The notes beneath the pieces are model-generated. The model had not been told where the DNA came from. It searched no databases and worked only from the letters and a program-made list of their open reading frames with translations. The translations under genes and the position numbers were made by a program. Positions 6,207-7,867 of a DNA stretch of 7,867 bases are shown here, one piece after another. The DNA is from DALYDK01 sp964477125. Its GTDB lineage: Bacteria > Patescibacteriota > Saccharimonadia > Saccharimonadales > CAIOMD01. The stretch covers positions 1 to 7,867 of the forward strand of contig CAYZCZ010000029.1 of the NCBI GenBank assembly GCA_964477125.1, given 5' to 3'. Within the stretch, counting starts at the first letter, position 1; the number at the start of each line of letters is the position of its first letter.

Positions 6207-6322
6207 TGGAGTGGTGAAATCCGCCAGTGGCGGATTGCAAGGAAATCTACTCTTCAAAACTTGTTTTGAAAGATGTGGTTTCGGGCCTGCCAAAGGTAGG
6301 TCGAGCCCCACTGGACACTCCA
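6207..6322 (+). other. Possible structured RNA or tRNA-like cloverleaf
   Basis: TGGAGTG (6207-6213) pairs with CACTCCA (6316-6322) as a 7-bp closing stem. Inside are three hairpins. AATCCGCC/GGCGGATT (6218-6236) has a 3-nt loop. TTCAAAAC/GTTTTGAA (6253-6270) has a 2-nt loop. CCTGCC/GGTAGG (6286-6300) has a 3-nt loop and one G-T pair. The 3' end is a copy of the tRNA-Lys 3' end. The loops are too small for functional D, anticodon and T loops, so this is not called a tRNA. It may be an unknown RNA, a tRNA remnant with inserted hairpins, or a MITE-like element. Confidence 0.35.
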
Positions 6323-6324
6323 AT
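6296..6324. repeat. Degenerate copy of the tRNA-Lys 3' end
   Basis: Aligned to 6103-6132, 27 of 29 bases are identical, with one 1-nt gap. Changes are G to A in the T stem, loss of one T from the T loop, and C to A in the acceptor strand. The T arm would be defective, so this is a pseudo-copy such as an attachment-site remnant. Confidence 0.6.
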
Positions 6325-6363
6325 ACGTTTATGCTTAAAACAGAGGTAATTACCTCTGTTTTT
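6318..6363. repeat. Hairpin-bearing intergenic repeat, copy 1 (upstream of def)
   Basis: This block starts with CTCCAAT and runs through TTATGCTTAAAACAGAGG to a T-run. It recurs at 7064-7111 before the next gene. The first 32 nt of the two copies differ at only two positions, and the second hairpin arm CCTCTGTTTTT is the same. CTCCAAT also matches the end of tRNA-Lys. Confidence 0.7.
6337..6362. terminator. 26-bp perfect palindrome, bidirectional terminator or operator
   Basis: The left half AAAACAGAGGTAA (6337-6349) is exactly repeated in reverse complement at 6350-6362. It has an A-run before and a T-run after, the form of a bidirectional intrinsic terminator. It ends 3 nt before the -10 box of def and fills the place of its -35 box, so it could instead or also bind a regulator. 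Confidence 0.6.
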
Positions 6364-6365
6364 GT

Positions 6366-6371
6366 TATAAT
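6366..6371 (+). promoter_or_regulatory. -10 box of def, predicted leaderless start
   Basis: A perfect TATAAT lies 6 nt before ATG 6378, so transcription should begin at or next to the A of the ATG. There is no room for a Shine-Dalgarno. No recognisable -35 is present; the expected position lies within the palindrome. Confidence 0.6.
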
Positions 6372-6377
6372 ACAATA

Positions 6378-7016
6378 ATGACCGAAAAACGCTACACCCA
6401 AGAAGCAATTGATAGCCAAGTACCTCCTAGCAGTGAGGTGCTTCGCCAAATTGCCGAGCCAATTAACCCAGAAGAAATACTATCACCCGAAGTTCAGCAA
6501 CTAGTTGATAGAATGTATCGTGTTGCCTACGGTAGACAAGGAGATGCTAAATACCCTACTTTAGTAGGTCTTGCTGCACCACAAATCGGTATTTCGAAGC
6601 GGATTGTGATTATTGGTATTAATGCAGTTGGTGGTGGCGAACAACCTGAATTGCGTGAGTTTATAAATCCTAAAATAATTGATTTTTCTACGGATACAGA
6701 GGATGGCCGTGAAGGATGCTTTTCAACCTCGAGGGTTTGTGGAATTGTGGAACGAGCAAAAAAAGTAAGACTAAAAGCTTTTGATAGAAAAGGTAACGAA
6801 GTGATTGAAACCTTTGAGGGCTTTCCGGCTCGGGTAGCACAGCACGAGGTTGACCACCTAGATGGAATCCGCTTCCCTGAAAGAATTACTGACGATTCAA
6901 AATTGCATTGGGTAGAGGAAGACGAGTTTGGGGAATATAGATTGCACTGGCAAGAATGGCAAGTTATGTGCCCAAGAGGAAAATGGGAATCAATCAAAGC
7001 CGGACAAGAAAAATAG
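6378..7016 (+). CDS. def: Peptide deformylase
   Basis: This 212-aa enzyme removes the formyl group from the N-terminal methionine of new proteins in the cytoplasm. All three family motifs are present: VGLAAPQ (63-69, motif 1), REGCFS (111-116, motif 2, metal ligand C114) and QHEVDHLDG (155-163, motif 3, with H156, E157 and H160). Motif 2 has Phe where EGCLS is usual. The protein is longer than most deformylases (about 165-190 aa). It has roughly 40 extra N-terminal residues before the usual first helix and a Trp-rich tail (178-203) after the catalytic helix. The ATG at 6378 was chosen because the promoter places the RNA start there. Copy 2 of the hairpin repeat follows the gene and should terminate it. 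Confidence 0.93.
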   Translation: MTEKRYTQEAIDSQVPPSSEVLRQIAEPINPEEILSPEVQQLVDRMYRVAYGRQGDAKYPTLVGLAAPQIGISKRIVIIGINAVGGGEQPELREFINPKIIDFSTDTEDGREGCFSTSRVCGIVERAKKVRLKAFDRKGNEVIETFEGFPARVAQHEVDHLDGIRFPERITDDSKLHWVEEDEFGEYRLHWQEWQVMCPRGKWESIKAGQEK

Positions 7017-7063
7017 GCTTGGTTGGATAACGCATTTTAGTTGCAACAACCATACATACGTCC

Positions 7064-7111
7064 CTCCAATCCGATTATGCTTAAAACAGAGGTAAAATGC
7101 CTCTGTTTTTT
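7064..7111. repeat. Hairpin-bearing intergenic repeat, copy 2 (upstream of the P-loop gene)
   Basis: Second copy of the block at 6318-6363. Here CCCTCCAAT (7062-7070) matches 9 bases of the tRNA-Lys 3' end and downstream (6124-6132). The gap between def and the next gene (7017-7125) holds only this element, the -10 box and TTAGTTGCAA at 7037-7046. Confidence 0.7.
7083..7111 (+). terminator. Intrinsic terminator after def
   Basis: AAAACAGAGG (7083-7092) pairs with CCTCTGTTTT (7100-7109) around a 7-nt loop, followed by more T. The stem is as in the copy before def, but the loop sequence differs, so the arms rather than the loop are conserved. Confidence 0.65.
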
Positions 7112-7113
7112 GG

Positions 7114-7119
7114 TACAAT
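7114..7119 (+). promoter_or_regulatory. -10 box of the P-loop gene, predicted leaderless start
   Basis: TACAAT lies exactly 6 nt before ATG 7126, the same geometry as at def. No Shine-Dalgarno or recognisable -35 is present; the hairpin element lies immediately upstream. Confidence 0.55.
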
Positions 7120-7125
7120 TAGTTT

Positions 7126-7773
7126 ATGAATACGCTTTATCTACTCGGTGGTCCACCACGAACAGCCAAAACCACAATTATGTCAGGTCTAGCAAAAGAA
7201 AAAGGCATAGCCTTCATTGCTTCTGATGCTGTTGAACACGGAATACGTAATGTGCTTACCGGAGAGCCACACCAGATGCTTAGGGATATTGAACTGACAG
7301 GAAGTGCCGAGTGGAAGACTTCACTTACAGAGGGTGGCGAAAGAAAGAAATTTTCAAATAAGGGCACAGAGTCAGAGCTAACACTAAAAGCTATTATTGG
7401 AATGCTTGATTATTATCGCCGAAATAATGAGTCCGTTGCTTTTGAAGGTGCTGCATTTACACCCGATTTAGTTAAGAGCTTAAAAGTTAGTGAGTTTGCT
7501 ATAAGTGCTGCTTTTGTAGGTTTTACCAATCCTGGACACGCCGACCAAATATTAGCCTTCGCAAAAGCCAATCCCCACGACTGGATAAATGATTGGCTGA
7601 AAAAAGATGGCGGTAATGAAATTAAAATACGGGAATGGGTCGCAAAGCAAACGGAAAAATGCATAGAGTTAAAAGCCGAAGCAGGGCAATTAGGTTATCC
7701 GTTCTTTGATATTTCTACCGTGCCATTTGAGCAATATTTAGCTTCTGCTCAACAATATTTTCTTGAATCTTAG
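7126..7773 (+). CDS. P-loop NTPase, small-molecule or nucleoside kinase-like
   Basis: This 215-aa cytoplasmic protein has a Walker A-like loop right at the N-terminus, LLGGPPRTAKTT (6-17), with K15 and T16. Ala replaces the glycine normally before the lysine. D34 in IASDAV, after strand 2, is placed like the substrate-binding Asp of nucleotide-kinase-like proteins. VAFEG (104-108) is a Walker B-type strand ending in E107-G108. The middle (50-100) and a charged helical segment (140-190) could form a lid. Proteins of this shape include 2-phosphoglycerate kinase-like, AAA_33 and zeta-toxin-like kinases; the substrate cannot be told. No antitoxin-like partner is visible. The predicted transcript is leaderless and monocistronic. 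Confidence 0.65.
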   Translation: MNTLYLLGGPPRTAKTTIMSGLAKEKGIAFIASDAVEHGIRNVLTGEPHQMLRDIELTGSAEWKTSLTEGGERKKFSNKGTESELTLKAIIGMLDYYRRNNESVAFEGAAFTPDLVKSLKVSEFAISAAFVGFTNPGHADQILAFAKANPHDWINDWLKKDGGNEIKIREWVAKQTEKCIELKAEAGQLGYPFFDISTVPFEQYLASAQQYFLES

Positions 7774-7867
7774 TTGCAATAGCTTTTGCGATGGCCTTCC
7801 AAGTGTATGTTATTTTGCAATATCTACCATATAAATAGTTTAATTATGTAGGATGAAATTAAAATAC
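7774..7867. other. Right-edge intergenic sequence, nothing assigned
   Basis: These 94 AT-rich nt follow the P-loop gene. No hairpin terminator with a T-run, no third copy of the hairpin repeat and no credible gene on either strand was seen. TTAGTTGCAA at 7770-7779 repeats the 10-mer found after def. Confidence 0.4.

Noticed and set aside
6207..6322. An unusual tRNA such as tRNA-Sec or an allo-tRNA with a CTTCAAA anticodon-like loop
   Set aside because: CTTCAAA lies inside an 8-bp hairpin with a 2-nt loop, the T loop is one base short with a broken stem pair, and no D arm can be drawn.
6196..6378. A 60-codon + strand open frame before def
   Set aside because: It encodes the hairpin repeats and the terminator palindrome in translation and has no ribosome binding site.
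6132..6449. A 105-codon open frame on the minus strand across the tRNA-def gap
   Set aside because: It runs through the hairpins, the tRNA stub and the palindrome and into the def start. Its protein has no family signal, so openness there is incidental.
6318..7111. Integron-like cassette array with the repeat acting as attC
   Set aside because: Only two copies exist, each gene has its own promoter, no third copy follows the P-loop gene, the repeat looks like an intrinsic terminator, and no integrase is visible.
7041..7226. A 61-codon + strand open frame overlapping the P-loop gene
   Set aside because: It spans the terminator hairpin and is out of frame with a well-supported gene.
7711..7843. 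Minus-strand frame reading YTWKAIAKAIATKIQEN, reminiscent of a glycosyltransferase C-terminus
   Set aside because: It is closed by a stop (complement of 7844-7846), has no start codon and overlaps the P-loop gene; a frameshifted remnant cannot be shown.
1..7867. CRISPR array or UGA recoding (SR1/Gracilibacteria code)
   Set aside because: No regularly spaced repeats occur, and TGA serves as the natural stop of at least two genes with sensible ends.

Overview
The window is bacterial, AT-rich and densely coded. Every long gene lies on the + strand. The standard code is used, with TGA as a stop for at least the genes ending at 1597 and 4529; this argues against SR1/Gracilibacteria-type recoding. 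The compact gene order, the mixture of Shine-Dalgarno-led and apparently leaderless genes, the short membrane proteins and the unusual P-loop protein suggest a Patescibacteria/CPR genome, perhaps Saccharibacteria. That assignment is an inference; no phylogenetic marker is present.

Layout. (1) Positions 1-55 hold the hydrophobic C-terminal tail of a gene that starts before the window. (2) Positions 207-3446 look like one operon of five genes. They are a divergent RimK-like ATP-grasp ligase, a retropepsin-like 'ATP-dependent zinc protease' (RimB type), a canonical RimK, a membrane-anchored DUF192 protein and a small multi-pass membrane protein. Ligases that add amino acids to a target sit beside a possible protease, so the set reads as a peptide or ribosomal-protein-S6 tailing and trimming module. 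(3) Positions 3606-5935 hold a very AT-rich two-gene unit with a 4-nt start/stop overlap: a TIM-barrel protein with an endonuclease IV/xylose isomerase-type metal site, then a protein resembling an archaeo-eukaryotic primase (AEP)/LigD-type polymerase. The unit is bracketed by an exact 15-bp direct repeat at 3439-3453 and 5976-5990 and is the best candidate here for an undescribed system. (4) Positions 5986-6363 hold a tRNA-Lys(UUU) with its own promoter and a large hairpin, then about 170 bp of hairpin-rich DNA ending in a degenerate copy of the tRNA's 3' end. (5) Positions 6337-7773 hold peptide deformylase and a P-loop NTPase/kinase-like gene. Each is preceded by a copy of one 46-48-nt hairpin element and then a -10 box that places the transcription start at or next to the ATG, so both mRNAs are predicted to be leaderless.

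How it fits together. The core genes (rimK, def, tRNA-Lys, the P-loop gene) have a higher GC content by hand sampling than the first ATP-grasp gene and the two-gene unit. The direct repeat, the tRNA 3'-end copy and the repeated hairpin blocks mark this locus as one that has been rearranged. No integrase, transposase, CRISPR array or toxin-antitoxin pair is visible.
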